From positions 5,146,001 to 5,210,000 of the forward strand of contig NZ_CP108513.1 in NCBI RefSeq assembly GCF_035989285.1: 64,000 bases of DNA. The letters run 5' to 3'. A program made the translations under genes and the position numbers. This DNA comes from Streptomyces sp. NBC_01235 (lineage in GTDB: Bacteria; Actinomycetota; Actinomycetes; Streptomycetales; Streptomycetaceae). The notes below the pieces were generated by a model, which saw only the letters and a program-made list of their open reading frames with translations, was not told the DNA's origin and searched no databases. Positions 1-8,307 of this stretch are shown here, in pieces. Every line of letters starts with the position of its first letter. The first letter of the stretch is position 1.

Positions 1-1
1 G

Positions 2-469
2 CGCTCCCAGGAGGCGTACGACGTCCTGGGGTTCACGCGCACCATCAGGCCCGGTGTCGAGAAGGTGGGCGTCTCGCCCGAGAACACCCTCGGCTCGGAC
101 TCCTGCTACCGGGGCGGTCTGACGGACGAGGCGGTCGACGGCGCCTACCGCATGCACCACAGCTGGGCCCTCGACCACGTCCCCGCCGAGCAGGCGAGCG
201 CCGGCCTGCGCCGGCTGCGCGAGCATCTCGAGGACACCGGCTGGGACATCACCTCGTACCGGGAGAACGTGTCCGGCGACTACTGGGACCTGTACGCCTC
301 GCGCTCGGACGGGAAGGAGCGGATGTCGTTCCAGTGGTTCGAGGACCGCGGCTACTTCACCGGCGGCGCCTCCACGCCCTGCGCCGTGGACCCCGAATGG
401 CGGCAGGGCGACGACGAGCCCGCAGAAGACGGACTGACGCCGCCCGACTTCGGGCCGTCGGCGCACTAG
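2..469 (+). CDS. Hypothetical protein, 5' end cut by window edge
   Basis: The frame is open from base 2 to a TAG at 467-469 (155 residues visible), so the true start lies before the window. A GTG at 65 is in frame but is probably internal because the frame stays open upstream with normal codon use. The visible part contains SDSCYRGG, an acidic and Tyr/Trp-rich middle, and a Cys in STPCAVD, which suggests a small exported or lipoprotein-like domain with paired cysteines. I do not recognise the family. It converges on the next gene with a 16-bp gap. Confidence 0.7.
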   Translation, partial: RSQEAYDVLGFTRTIRPGVEKVGVSPENTLGSDSCYRGGLTDEAVDGAYRMHHSWALDHVPAEQASAGLRRLREHLEDTGWDITSYRENVSGDYWDLYASRSDGKERMSFQWFEDRGYFTGGASTPCAVDPEWRQGDDEPAEDGLTPPDFGPSAH

Positions 470-485
470 GGGTCGGGTCTGCGCA

Positions 486-1331
486 CTAGAGGTAGGGCGC
501 GAACCCGTCGAGCAGGCCCAGCACCTCCGCCTCGCCGGCCGGCGGCAGCTGCACCACGACCTCCTCGATGCCGAGCTCCGCGTAGTGGGCGAGCTTGCCG
601 GGGGACGGGTGGACGGCGTACGGCACGACCTGGAGGGCGGACGGCTCCCGGCCGGCGTCCGCCCAGGCCGCGCGCAGGGCCGGGAGGGACTCGGAGAGGC
701 CGCGGCCGCCGATCGGCAGCCAGCCGTCGGCGTACTCGCAGATGTGCGAGAACAGCTTCGGGCCCGCGGCTCCGCCGACGAGGGTGCGGGGGCCGGTGAC
801 CGGGCCGCGCGGCTTCTGCACGGGCTTGGGGTAAGCCGTGCTGGCGCGCACGCTGCCGTACTCGCCCTCGTACGCGGTCGGCTCCTCCGCCCACAGGGCC
901 TGCATCAGCCGCATCCGGTCCCGGACCAGTTCGCGGCGCGTGCGCCACTGGACGCCGTGGTCGGCGGCCTCCTCCACGTTCCAGCCGTAGCCGAGGCCGA
1001 GGGTGAGCCGGCCGCCGGAGAGATGGTCGACGGTCGCGATCTGCTTGGCCAGGTCGATCGGGTCGTGCTGGGCGACGAGGGTGATGCCGGTGCCGAGACC
1101 CAGCGTCTGCGTCACCGCCGCCGCCTGGCCGAGGGCGACGAAGGGGTCGAGGGTGCGGCCGTACTCGCGGGGCAGGTCGCCGCCGGCGGGGTAGGGGGTG
1201 GTCCGCTCGACCGGGATGTGCGTGTGCTCGGGCAGGTAGAGCCCGGCGAAGCCGCGCTGCTCCAGCTCACGGGCGAGGCGGGTGGGGGTGATCGTCTCGT
1301 CGGTGAGGAAGATCGTGACGGCGATGCGCAT
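486..1331 (-). CDS. LLM-class F420-dependent oxidoreductase
   Basis: 281-residue TIM-barrel flavin/F420 oxidoreductase of the luciferase-like family. The N-terminus MRIAVTIFLTDE and the motifs LYLPEHTHIP, LSGGRLTLGLGYGW and VGGAAGPKLFSHICEYADGW are typical of actinobacterial F420 members with a truncated barrel (usual length 280-300). The ATG at 1331 fits family starts; the frame extends further upstream but that part is not family-like. The gene stands alone. It does not carry the CTGACG-type operator of the other catabolic genes here; a different palindrome (1422-1433) lies about 90 bp upstream. Substrate unknown. Confidence 0.88.
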   Translation of the reverse strand: MRIAVTIFLTDETITPTRLARELEQRGFAGLYLPEHTHIPVERTTPYPAGGDLPREYGRTLDPFVALGQAAAVTQTLGLGTGITLVAQHDPIDLAKQIATVDHLSGGRLTLGLGYGWNVEEAADHGVQWRTRRELVRDRMRLMQALWAEEPTAYEGEYGSVRASTAYPKPVQKPRGPVTGPRTLVGGAAGPKLFSHICEYADGWLPIGGRGLSESLPALRAAWADAGREPSALQVVPYAVHPSPGKLAHYAELGIEEVVVQLPPAGEAEVLGLLDGFAPYL

Positions 1332-1421
1332 GGGCGGGCCTTTCGCTGCGTACGGCTCTTTCGACGGCGTCGTCGCGGGTGACGTCCTCATCTGTACCGG
1401 GAGACGGAGCGGGTGTCCATA

Positions 1422-1433
1422 CCGACCGGTCGG
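1422..1433. promoter_or_regulatory. TetR-type palindromic operator candidate
   Basis: CCGACCGGTCGG is a perfect 12-bp palindrome. With its flanks (TACCGACCGGTCGGCAT) it matches the form commonly bound by TetR/AcrR repressors. It lies 91 bp upstream of the LLM oxidoreductase start at 1331 and 263 bp upstream of the divergent FG-GAP gene, in a 364-bp intergenic region where I see no other gene. No dedicated regulator gene is adjacent. Confidence 0.5.
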
Positions 1434-1695
1434 CATTGGGGCCGACGGCCGCGCCGAGTCGAGCAAGATCTCCCTCTCAAAGGTCGGCCTCGACACCCCG
1501 GTGACCATCCGCCTGGAACCTGAGGGGGCCGAGGGTCTTGCGAACGGAGCGTCCGTGCCGGCGATTCCAGAGCGAGTCGGCTGCTTGACGACATCCGGTC
1601 CTGACGATCATTCAGTTCTGTACAACCCGCCGGAAGTCCCGAGGGTCATAGCTTCCAAGACGACGAAATGACTCCTCGTCCACCAGGGGGCTGAC

Positions 1696-3867
1696 ATGAC
1701 CACCCGCACGATCAGGCACACCTCGCTCACGATCGGGACCGCCGTCGCGCTGGCGATCGGCGGTCTGGGTCTCTCCCCGGGGCCCGCGGCGGCCTCGCCG
1801 GGTGCGCCGCGAGTGGCCGACGACGAGACAGTGTTCCCGCTCGGCACCCAGGGCGGCCTCAATGCCTACATCGAGACCCTCGCACTGGGCGGCGGGAAGC
1901 TCAGCGTGCTGGGGACGGCAGACCCCGAGTCCTACCGGGGGCTCTGGGAGTTCGACCTCCCGGCCGTCGGCACCCCGCAGCCGGGGCCCCGCCGGCTCGC
2001 TGCCCAAGGGGTCTGGGCGAACTACCCGTGCGAGGGCGTCGACCCCGCGGAGTACACGTGCAGCGGGTTCTACTCCAAACTGTGGGCACTCGGCGACGGC
2101 CGGGTCGCCTACATGACCCCCCACGGGGGCCAGGAGGCCCTCGGCGGCGGGGCGCCCGAGAGCCAGACCGGACTCGGCCCGTTCTCCTGGGAGTCCCCGG
2201 ACCACGTGGTCGCGGCCGGCGGTTCGTACGTCGCTGTCAACGACGACGACGTGCAGCGCATCGGCTCCTTCGACCCGGCCGTGCCCTACCCGGGGCAGGT
2301 CCACACCCGGTCGGTCACCGCGGTGTCCATCTGGGGCACGAAGCTCTGGAAGCCGGGCAGCACCGCCGGCACGGTCAACTCCTACGACCTGGTCACCAAG
2401 GCGAACTCGGCGAACGTGGCGCTCGGCTCCGGCTGCGTCCCCGACGACCTGCAGGCGGTCGGGCAGTGGCTGTACTGGCGCTGCTCCGCGTCGGACAAGG
2501 CCGGGGTGTGGGACCACAGCACCGGCAAGAACATCCCCGTCCCCGGTGCACGGCCCGCCAAGGTCGGCGACGGCTATCTGGTCCAGCAGTCCGAGGACGG
2601 GCGGACGGTGACGCTCACCGACTTCCACCTCGGCGGGGGCCACCCGGCCGCCACCACCCCCTTCTTCACGGTCCCCCAGGGGACGTCGATCAACAACCTG
2701 ACCGCCGACCGGTACGGCGGCCACGTGGCCTACACCGACAACGAGCAGATGATCCACATCCGGCCGGTGACGGTGCCGCGGTCGCGGATCAGCCTGTTCG
2801 ACTGGCGCACGGACTCCACAGTGGACCTGCGCAAGGCGAGCGACCCCCTGTGGGAGGGCACCTGGCGGCTCACCCGCCCGCCCGCCTCCTGGAAGCTCAC
2901 CATCAAGGACGCGTACGGCGCCACCGTCCGCACCCTCACCGGCAGTTCCCACGAAGGCGCCGCCGTCCGTGCCTCCTGGGACGGCAAGGACGACGCGGGC
3001 GAGAAGGCGGTGAGCGGCCGCTACCACTGGACCATGACCGTGGACCCGGGCGACGGCGGCGCTGTCCGCACCCTCCCCACCGGGAGCTTCCTGCTTTCCG
3101 GTGGCCGGTCCGCCTTCCGCGACGCCGACACCGACGGCTACGGCGAGCTGTACACGATGACCAGCGGCGGCCTGCTGGAGGCCCACCGGTTCTCCGACGG
3201 CGCGCTGACCACCTCCCACGGCTGGTCGGGATGGGACCCGCGCACCCGCTTCATCCCCGTCGGCGACATGACCGGCGACAACTGCTCCGACATGATCAGC
3301 AGGACCACCGACGGCAAGCTCTACCGGCAGTCCGGCGGCTGCATCGGCAACTTCCTGCCCGACGCCGAGCGCACGCTGGTCGGCTCCGGCTGGGGCGGCT
3401 TCGACACCGTCGTCGCGGCCGACGACTTCACCGGTGACCACCGCCCCGACCTGCTGGCCCGCCAGGCCGCGACCGGCGATCTCTACCTGTACAGGACCAA
3501 CGCCCAGGGCCTTGTGGACCCGGGGGTACGCGTCGGCACCGGATGGAAGGGCTACACCGTCGTCGGCGCGGCCGACGTGACCGGCGACGGCATCGGCGAC
3601 CTCATCGCGCGGGACGCCGGCGGCGAGCTGTGGCGCTACGACGGCAACGGCACGGGCGGCTTCAAGCCGCGGACACTGGTGTTCCAGGACTGGGGCGCCG
3701 GCCGCAACGCGATCATCGCGGTCGGCGACGTGACCGGCGACGGTTTCCCCGACCTCGTCTCCCGAACGACCGACGGCAAGCTGCTGCGGAACAAGGGCTG
3801 GGGCGACGGCACGTTCAGCGCCACCTACACCCTCGCCACCGGCTGGACGTATCCCGCGCTGTTCTGA
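1696..3867 (+). CDS. Secreted FG-GAP/VCBS beta-propeller protein
   Basis: 723 residues. A Sec signal peptide occupies about residues 1-36 (TIGTAVALAIGGLGL, cleavage near AAA-SPG). Residues ~50-370 form a WD/propeller-like region. An Ig-like FlgD-type segment follows at ~385-465 (PPASWKLTIKDAYG, SWDGKDDAGEKAVSGRYHW). The C-terminus (~475-723) carries FG-GAP-like repeats with calcium-type loops DADTDGYGELY, GDMTGDNCSD, ADVTGDGIGD and GDVTGDGFPD. The ATG at 1696 follows a CAGGGGG ribosome-binding site. Such Streptomyces proteins are extracellular with largely unknown ligands. It is transcribed alone. Confidence 0.88.
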   Translation: MTTRTIRHTSLTIGTAVALAIGGLGLSPGPAAASPGAPRVADDETVFPLGTQGGLNAYIETLALGGGKLSVLGTADPESYRGLWEFDLPAVGTPQPGPRRLAAQGVWANYPCEGVDPAEYTCSGFYSKLWALGDGRVAYMTPHGGQEALGGGAPESQTGLGPFSWESPDHVVAAGGSYVAVNDDDVQRIGSFDPAVPYPGQVHTRSVTAVSIWGTKLWKPGSTAGTVNSYDLVTKANSANVALGSGCVPDDLQAVGQWLYWRCSASDKAGVWDHSTGKNIPVPGARPAKVGDGYLVQQSEDGRTVTLTDFHLGGGHPAATTPFFTVPQGTSINNLTADRYGGHVAYTDNEQMIHIRPVTVPRSRISLFDWRTDSTVDLRKASDPLWEGTWRLTRPPASWKLTIKDAYGATVRTLTGSSHEGAAVRASWDGKDDAGEKAVSGRYHWTMTVDPGDGGAVRTLPTGSFLLSGGRSAFRDADTDGYGELYTMTSGGLLEAHRFSDGALTTSHGWSGWDPRTRFIPVGDMTGDNCSDMISRTTDGKLYRQSGGCIGNFLPDAERTLVGSGWGGFDTVVAADDFTGDHRPDLLARQAATGDLYLYRTNAQGLVDPGVRVGTGWKGYTVVGAADVTGDGIGDLIARDAGGELWRYDGNGTGGFKPRTLVFQDWGAGRNAIIAVGDVTGDGFPDLVSRTTDGKLLRNKGWGDGTFSATYTLATGWTYPALF

Positions 3868-3995
3868 GGCGGCGCGGCAGCCGGTGGGAATGACCGCTGG
3901 TGGCGGTGGCCACGCGGGGTGGTTCGGGCGCGCGGCGGATCCTCGTCATCCGGTGTCGTTCTTCACTCGGTGAGGAAGGGAGCGAGCTGTGCGGG

Positions 3996-4011
3996 GGGAA
4001 CGATCGTTCCC
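3996..4011. promoter_or_regulatory. Perfect 16-bp palindrome before DUF5753 remnant
   Basis: GGGAACGATCGTTCCC is a perfect 16-bp palindrome that ends at the base before the ATG at 4012. Its position at the start codon is typical of an autoregulatory operator for XRE/DUF5753 regulators. The downstream protein seems to have lost its DNA-binding domain, so the site may now be read by a paralogue such as the protein at 23429 (inference). Confidence 0.5.
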
Positions 4012-4530
4012 ATGACGTCTGCACGGCTCCCTCTCCCCAACGCCCACGTCAGGCTCCTCGCCGGATGTGCCGACAACGGGCGGCCCGTCATCCCCGCGCC
4101 CACCTCGCCCGAGATCGAGCACCGCGTTTCACACCGAGTGAAGCGGCAGGGCGTGTTGTACGGGACGAACCCCACTCCGTACCGGACCGTCATGCATGAA
4201 GCAGCCCTGCACATGGGGGTCGGTGGTCGAAGCGTGGCGCGCGCCCAGTTGCAACATCTGCTCGACATGGGCGAACTGGAACACATCAGCGTCCGCGTAC
4301 TGCCCTTCGGCGTCGGCGCGTTCCCGGGGTCGGGCCAGTCCATCAACTACCTCTACGGCCCCGTAGCGCAACTCGACACCGCGCAACTCGACCAGTTCCA
4401 CGGCCCTCTTCTTCTCGATGCCGAGGCCCACCTGCAGAAGTACCGAAACCTCCTCGACATCGTGGAGGCCACCGCACTCAGCCCCGAGAAGTCGCTCGAC
4501 CTGATCCACTCCGTTGCCCAGAACCTGTGA
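4012..4530 (+). CDS. N-terminally truncated DUF5753 regulator
   Basis: 172 residues from the ATG at 4012; the frame is open back to 3919. From about residue 37 it matches the second half of DUF5753 of XRE-family regulators: SPEIEHRVSHRVKRQGVLY, then VMHEAALHMGVGG, a predicted helical ELEHISVRVLPFGVGAFPG segment and the usual C-terminal helix ending in HSVAQNL. The helix-turn-helix domain and the PGLLQTPEYAR segment are absent and I do not find them in any frame between 3868 and 4011, so it is a remnant or a short form. It is directly followed by a DUF397 gene, the normal partner of a full-length XRE/DUF5753 protein. Confidence 0.7.
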   Translation: MTSARLPLPNAHVRLLAGCADNGRPVIPAPTSPEIEHRVSHRVKRQGVLYGTNPTPYRTVMHEAALHMGVGGRSVARAQLQHLLDMGELEHISVRVLPFGVGAFPGSGQSINYLYGPVAQLDTAQLDQFHGPLLLDAEAHLQKYRNLLDIVEATALSPEKSLDLIHSVAQNL

Positions 4531-4540
4531 AGGAGCCGGC

Positions 4541-4723
4541 ATGTCCCCACACGCCTGGCAGAAGTCGTCCTACTGCCAAGAAGGCGACGCCTGCGTCCAC
4601 ATATCCGCCGACCCCGACCCCAAGGCGATCCGCCTCATCGAATCCGCCGACCCCGCCCAAACCGTCCTCACCACCACCCCCACCGCCTTCGCCGCCCTGC
4701 TCGACGCCCTCAGCGCACCGTGA
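4541..4723 (+). CDS. DUF397 family protein
   Basis: 60 residues. Despite its small size the family signature is clear: WQKSSYCQEGDACVHI near the N-terminus and a Thr/Ala-rich C-terminal helix (PTAFAALLDALSAP). The ATG at 4541 sits 5 bp after AGGAG. It lies 10 bp after the truncated DUF5753 gene and probably is co-transcribed with it. Members are small partners of XRE/DUF5753 regulators in Streptomyces developmental and antibiotic control (WhiJ-like sets); molecular role not settled. Its 3' end overlaps the convergent lipoprotein gene by 14 bp. Confidence 0.85.
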   Translation: MSPHAWQKSSYCQEGDACVHISADPDPKAIRLIESADPAQTVLTTTPTAFAALLDALSAP

Positions 4724-5180
4724 CCTCGTAGAGGAAGTACGCGGGCTCGTCGTCCGGCTCCGTCGTACCGGTGGCCGTGGGGACCGGGGGCGATGTCGCC
4801 TCCGCCTGCGCGGCGCTGTGGCACCTGGCCATCGGACAGTGCAGGAGCTTCACCGTCGTCGTGCCGGAGGCGACCGCCGTGAAGTCGAAGTACTGCGTGC
4901 CGTCGCCGCTGCCGGTGACACCCGGCTTGCCGCCCTCGAACTCCTCCCGCCTGCCTCCATAGCGGAGCACCTTCGTGTCGGGGCGCGGGTCGGACAGGTA
5001 CCAGTTCTGGCCCAGGTTGGGATTGGCCGGGACGGACAGGGTGAACTCCTCGCCCGCGTCCACGGTGATCGTCCGCTCATCCGTCTCGTACTCGGGGGGA
5101 CCGAACATGCCACAGCCGGTCAGCACAAAGGGGAGCAGTGCCCCGACAGCCAGGCGGCGGCCCGCCCTCTCTCGCTTCAC
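4710..5180 (-). CDS. Chagasin-like (protease inhibitor I42-type) lipoprotein A
   Basis: 156 residues with a lipoprotein signal ending LPFVLTGCG (lipobox LTGC, Cys ~24). The mature part has ERTITVDAGEEFTLSVPANPNLGQNW, close to the NPTTGYxW loop of chagasin/I42 cysteine-protease inhibitors, followed by a GSGDGTQYFDFTAVASGTTTVKLLH strand region. The expected C-terminal RPW loop is replaced by CPMARCHSAAQAEATS. Start is GTG at 5180 with a weak ribosome-binding site, 3 bp after the stop of its paralogue, so the two form an operon. Inhibitor function is inferred from fold signature only. Confidence 0.75.
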   Translation of the reverse strand: MKRERAGRRLAVGALLPFVLTGCGMFGPPEYETDERTITVDAGEEFTLSVPANPNLGQNWYLSDPRPDTKVLRYGGRREEFEGGKPGVTGSGDGTQYFDFTAVASGTTTVKLLHCPMARCHSAAQAEATSPPVPTATGTTEPDDEPAYFLYEVTVR

Positions 5181-5183
5181 GTC

Positions 5184-5672
5184 TCAGCCGACCGTCACCG
5201 TGTACGTGACCCGCTCCGGCTCGGGCGGGGTGGAGGGGGAGGACGAGGCCGTCGACGGGGCCGCGGAGGCGCCACCGCCGCCGCAGGCCTTGGCGTCGGC
5301 CGTGGGGAACGTGCAGTGCAGCAGCACGATCCGCGTGCTGCCCTTGCCCGTGGCCTCGAAGGTGAAGACGAGGGTGCCGTCGCCGCCGACCGTCTTCCCG
5401 TCGTCGGCCGACTCGTAGCGCCGGTCGCTGTTGCGGACCACCGAGCCGTCCGGCTTGGGGTCGACCAGGTACCAGTGCTGGCGGGTGGACGCGTTCTCCG
5501 GCACGGAGAGCGTGAAGCGCTCGCCAACCTCGGCGGTGATGCCGGTGTCCTGCGTCGGGTGGCTGGTGGGCTCGTTCACGTCCTCGTCGGAGCCCGACGC
5601 GCAGCCCGTCACGAACATGGGCACGATTGCGCAGAGCGCCGTTGCGGCGACGCCCGCAGCCCTTCTCGACAT
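5184..5672 (-). CDS. Chagasin-like lipoprotein B
   Basis: 162 residues from the ATG at 5672, chosen over ATG 5678 because GGGGGAG then lies 9 bp upstream. Lipobox VTGCASG after a hydrophobic stretch. The mature domain repeats the layout of the downstream gene: ITAEVGERFTLSVPENASTRQHWYLVDPKPDG, GGDGTLVFTFEATGKGSTRIVLLHC and a C-terminal VTYTVTVG strand, with a Ser/Pro-rich linker. It is a tandem paralogue of the gene at 4710-5180 and heads the two-gene operon. Both keep a WYL(S/V)D motif after the inhibitor-like loop and a LLHC motif, which seem to define this lipoprotein pair. Confidence 0.72.
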   Translation of the reverse strand: MSRRAAGVAATALCAIVPMFVTGCASGSDEDVNEPTSHPTQDTGITAEVGERFTLSVPENASTRQHWYLVDPKPDGSVVRNSDRRYESADDGKTVGGDGTLVFTFEATGKGSTRIVLLHCTFPTADAKACGGGGASAAPSTASSSPSTPPEPERVTYTVTVG

Positions 5673-5867
5673 GGCCATCGACTCCCCCGTTTCGATCTTG
5701 ACCGCCGGGAGGCTAACACGCGGCCGGCAGGGCTCCGTCCAGGGACCACATGCCTCGCACACGCCCCGCACACCAGCCGCGCTCATGAGTGCGGCCGCGG
5801 CTGCTGTGCGGTTCTGGCTTCGGCCGCGGATCCAGGCGTGCCGTCCGGACAGAGGCCCAGCCGCGTC

Positions 5868-6620
5868 CTAGCCGTCCACCTCGTACTGCCCGACCTCCAG
5901 GAAGTACCGCAGCTCCTCCGGCGTACCGTCGATGGCCTGTTCGGCGGCCGCGCGGAGGGCGTCGCTGATGGTCGGGTCGGCCAGGATGCGGGCGACGGCG
6001 ACACGGTCGTCCTCGGCCCGGGCGAGGCGGTAGCCGGTCTCCAGGAAGGCGCGCAGGGCCTCCGGGGTGTTGGTCTCAAGGGCCTTGGTGGCCTCCCGGA
6101 CGACCGCCTTGCCGGAATTCTTGTCTCCCAGGATGCGGAAGATGGCGACGCGGTCGTCCTCCGCCCGGGCGAGGCGGTAGCCGGTCTCCAGGAAGGCGCG
6201 CAGGGCCTCCGGGGTGTTGGTCTCAAGGGCCTTGGTGGCCTCCCGGACGACCGCCTTGCCGGAATTCTTGTCTCCCAGGATGCGGACGATGGCGACGCGG
6301 TCGTCCTCCGCCTGGGCGAGGCGGTAGCCGGTCTTCAGGAAGGCGCGCATGTCCTCCACGGTGCCGTCGAGGGCCGCGTTGGCCTCCCGGACGACCCTCT
6401 TGCCGCTGTCCTCGTCCGCCAGGATGCGCGCGATCGCGACACGGAGGTCGTCCTCCGACATCTCGTCCACCGGCGTATCGGTCGTCGCCGTTGCGGCCGT
6501 CGCCGTTGTGCTCGCCGCCGTTGTGGTCGTCGAGTCGGTGGCGAACGCCGGGGTGGTGAAGAGGAGGGCCGGCGCCAGGGCGGTGGCCGCGACGAGCAGG
6601 GTAACTCGGTGCTGTCTCAT
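5868..6620 (-). CDS. Secreted ALF-repeat protein
   Basis: 250 residues. Sec signal peptide 1-28 (LLVAATALAPALLFTTPAFA), a Thr/Ala-rich linker, then about four consecutive ~49-residue helical units with the pattern EDDRVAIxRIL-(G/A)-D-x-x-SGKxVVREAxxAL-x-T-PEALRAFLETGYRLA. This is the ALF (alanine/leucine/phenylalanine) repeat arrangement of secreted actinobacterial proteins. ATG at 6620 is preceded by GGAGG at 8 bp. The central units are nearly identical in DNA (see repeat). Function unknown; often linked to surface or secreted toxin-like proteins. Confidence 0.85.
   Translation of the reverse strand: MRQHRVTLLVAATALAPALLFTTPAFATDSTTTTAASTTATAATATTDTPVDEMSEDDLRVAIARILADEDSGKRVVREANAALDGTVEDMRAFLKTGYRLAQAEDDRVAIVRILGDKNSGKAVVREATKALETNTPEALRAFLETGYRLARAEDDRVAIFRILGDKNSGKAVVREATKALETNTPEALRAFLETGYRLARAEDDRVAVARILADPTISDALRAAAEQAIDGTPEELRYFLEVGQYEVDG
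6016..6283. repeat. In-frame tandem duplication, 147-bp period
   Basis: The segment from about 6016 to 6136 is repeated essentially base for base at about 6163-6283; similarity continues with one change between the copies. The period is 147 bp, i.e. exactly one 49-residue ALF unit, so the reading frame is kept. Synonymous positions match as well, which points to a recent duplication rather than selection on the protein. Confidence 0.85.
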
Positions 6621-6842
6621 GGGTGTTGCCTCCGTGGTCTGACAGTCGGCGCGAAGATCCTCGCCGTTGTGGGCCATCGGATTCTGTCCGAAGTGGGCAG
6701 TGTTCCTCGACAGGTTTTTTGCCGTGCGCATACCCGGTCGGTCACCAACCCGACTGTTCAACTCCCTGCGGGAAACGGGTAGTTACGTGGGAGGTAATCG
6801 CGCGGGCCTGTCGGCGCCGCCCAGAATGGCGGCCTCACCGCG

Positions 6843-7280
6843 TCAGCAGGACGCGGGTTCCCAACAGGGAGGGACAGTCGTGTCGTCAGTCACGCCCACT
6901 GCCACCGCCGCGTGGTCCGAGGGCCAGACCCCGTCCACGGGGCCGTGGCCCGCCCGGCGGATGTGGCGTACGTGGCCCTCGCCCGCCGGGCCGGGCAGGC
7001 CCACGTGGATGTGGTCGATGCGGGCGGCGGGTTCCAACAGGCGGGCCGCGTACGGGTTCTCGGGGGTCCACGTGGCGCCGGGGACGGTCGGGTCGGCGTA
7101 GTCCCAGGCGTCGAACAGGACCAGGCCGGGGACGGCCGGCGCGGTCCTCGTGCCGCCGAAGAGGCGCACCTCGTCCGAGTCCGGCCAGGCGTTGAAGTCG
7201 CCGGTGACGACGGGCGGGAAGGGGGGGCCGTCGCGGTGCAGCCACCCGCTCTCGTCACGCCGACGGCGTTCGGGGAACAT
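6843..7280 (-). pseudogene. C-terminal remnant of endonuclease/exonuclease/phosphatase
   Basis: About 130 codons match only the C-terminal half of the EEP superfamily: VVTGDFNAWPDSDEVRLFGG (catalytic GDFN), then ARIDHIHV and VWPSDHAAVAV (catalytic SDH). The N-terminal half with the metal-binding NxE region is missing; upstream the frame runs into unrelated sequence and a divergent gene starts at 7320. A short product from the ATG at 7280 cannot form the active site. Best read as a truncated gene. Confidence 0.75.
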
Positions 7281-7319
7281 GGAAGCAACAGCGCCTCGTG
7301 CGAAGGAGCCCCACGGACG

Positions 7320-7715
7320 ATGTCCCGCCCCGCCGACCTCCGTTTCCGCGCGACCACCGCCTTCCAGCGGTACGTCGCCAACCCGCTCACACGCCGACTG
7401 CCGTTCCACACGCTCCTGGAGACCACCGGCCGCGTCTCCGGCCTGCCCCGGCGCACCCCGCTGGGCGGCCGCCGGGTCGGCGACACCTTCTGGCTGGTCT
7501 CGGAGTTCGGTGAGCGGTCGCAGTACGTCCGCAACATCCAGGCCGATCCGCGGGTGCGGGTGCGGCTCGGTGGGCGGTGGCACTCCGGTACGGCCCACCT
7601 CATGCCCGACGACGACCCCGTCGCCCGCCTGCGCACCCTGCCCCGGGGCAACAGCGCGGCCGTACGGACACTGGGCACGCAGCTGCTCACGGTGCGGGTG
7701 GATCTGACGGACTGA
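7320..7715 (+). CDS. Deazaflavin (F420)-dependent nitroreductase family protein
   Basis: 131 residues of the split-barrel Ddn/DUF385 family. Recognisable are TTGRVSGLPRRTPLGGRRVGDTFWLVSEFGE, the usual glycine-rich Thr/Arg cofactor strand, then VRNIQADPRVRVRLGGRWHSGTAHLMPDDDP. ATG at 7320 follows AAGGAG at 11 bp; the open frame extends upstream but that part overlaps the EEP remnant on the other strand. Family members use F420H2 or bind heme/FMN; the reaction is not predictable. Second member of the family in the window is at 35723-36208. Confidence 0.85.
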   Translation: MSRPADLRFRATTAFQRYVANPLTRRLPFHTLLETTGRVSGLPRRTPLGGRRVGDTFWLVSEFGERSQYVRNIQADPRVRVRLGGRWHSGTAHLMPDDDPVARLRTLPRGNSAAVRTLGTQLLTVRVDLTD

Positions 7716-7755
7716 CGGGGCCGTCCCCCATGGCCCCTCGGTCAGCCGACCAGGC

Positions 7756-8307
7756 TCACTTGGCGGGCCTGTAGAAGGCGTACGTCGCGGAGTACGGGAC
7801 GCCGACCTGGTCGGTGCCGGTGCAGGCCGTGGCGGGGGCGACGCCGCCGGCCGTGTCGAGGCGCTGGATGTAGGTGACGTCGGCGAAGACCCCGGTGCCA
7901 CGGGTGGCAGTGGCCTTCAGCAGGAGCTCGGGGATGGTGCCGGTCTTGGGCGAGGCGACGGCGACGGCGGCGTTGACGGCGCTGCCGTCCACCGTGGACA
8001 CCCAGACCGGGCCGCGGGAGTGCAGGGCGACGGGACGGTGGGCGCGGTCTCTCTTGTAGGACAGGGTGGCGGCGGGCTCCAGGAGCTTCCAGGCGCCGTC
8101 GGTGCAGGTGTAGGTCTGGACGCCCTTGGCGTCGAAGACGCTGGTGAGCCGGTTGCCGTCGGGCACCTTGAGGGCGGCGGGCGCGTCGACGTGGGTGGGG
8201 GCCGACTGGGCGGGCGCGGCGTTGCCGGCCGTCGTGCTCAGCAGGGTGCCGGCGGTCGCGACGGCGAGGGCCGTGGTGGTGAGGGCGAGACGTTTGGCGA
8301 GCTTCAT
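7756..8307 (-). CDS. Secreted DUF3455 protein
   Basis: 183 residues. Signal peptide 1-27 (LALTTTALAVATAGTLLSTTAGNAA), then the DUF3455 pattern: VPDGNRLTSVFDAKGVQTYTC, DGAWKLLEPAATLS, HSRGPVWVSTVDGSAV, IPELLLKATATRGTGVFADVTYIQRLDTAGGVAP and a final TYAFYRPAK. ATG at 8307 has GGAG about 10 bp upstream. The family is common as single-copy secreted proteins in bacteria and fungi and has no established function. Single-gene unit. Confidence 0.85.
   Translation of the reverse strand: MKLAKRLALTTTALAVATAGTLLSTTAGNAAPAQSAPTHVDAPAALKVPDGNRLTSVFDAKGVQTYTCTDGAWKLLEPAATLSYKRDRAHRPVALHSRGPVWVSTVDGSAVNAAVAVASPKTGTIPELLLKATATRGTGVFADVTYIQRLDTAGGVAPATACTGTDQVGVPYSATYAFYRPAK

Noticed and set aside
1612..3441. 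Long minus-strand frame opposite the FG-GAP gene
   Set aside because: No domain; plus-strand gene has signal peptide and FG-GAP loops.
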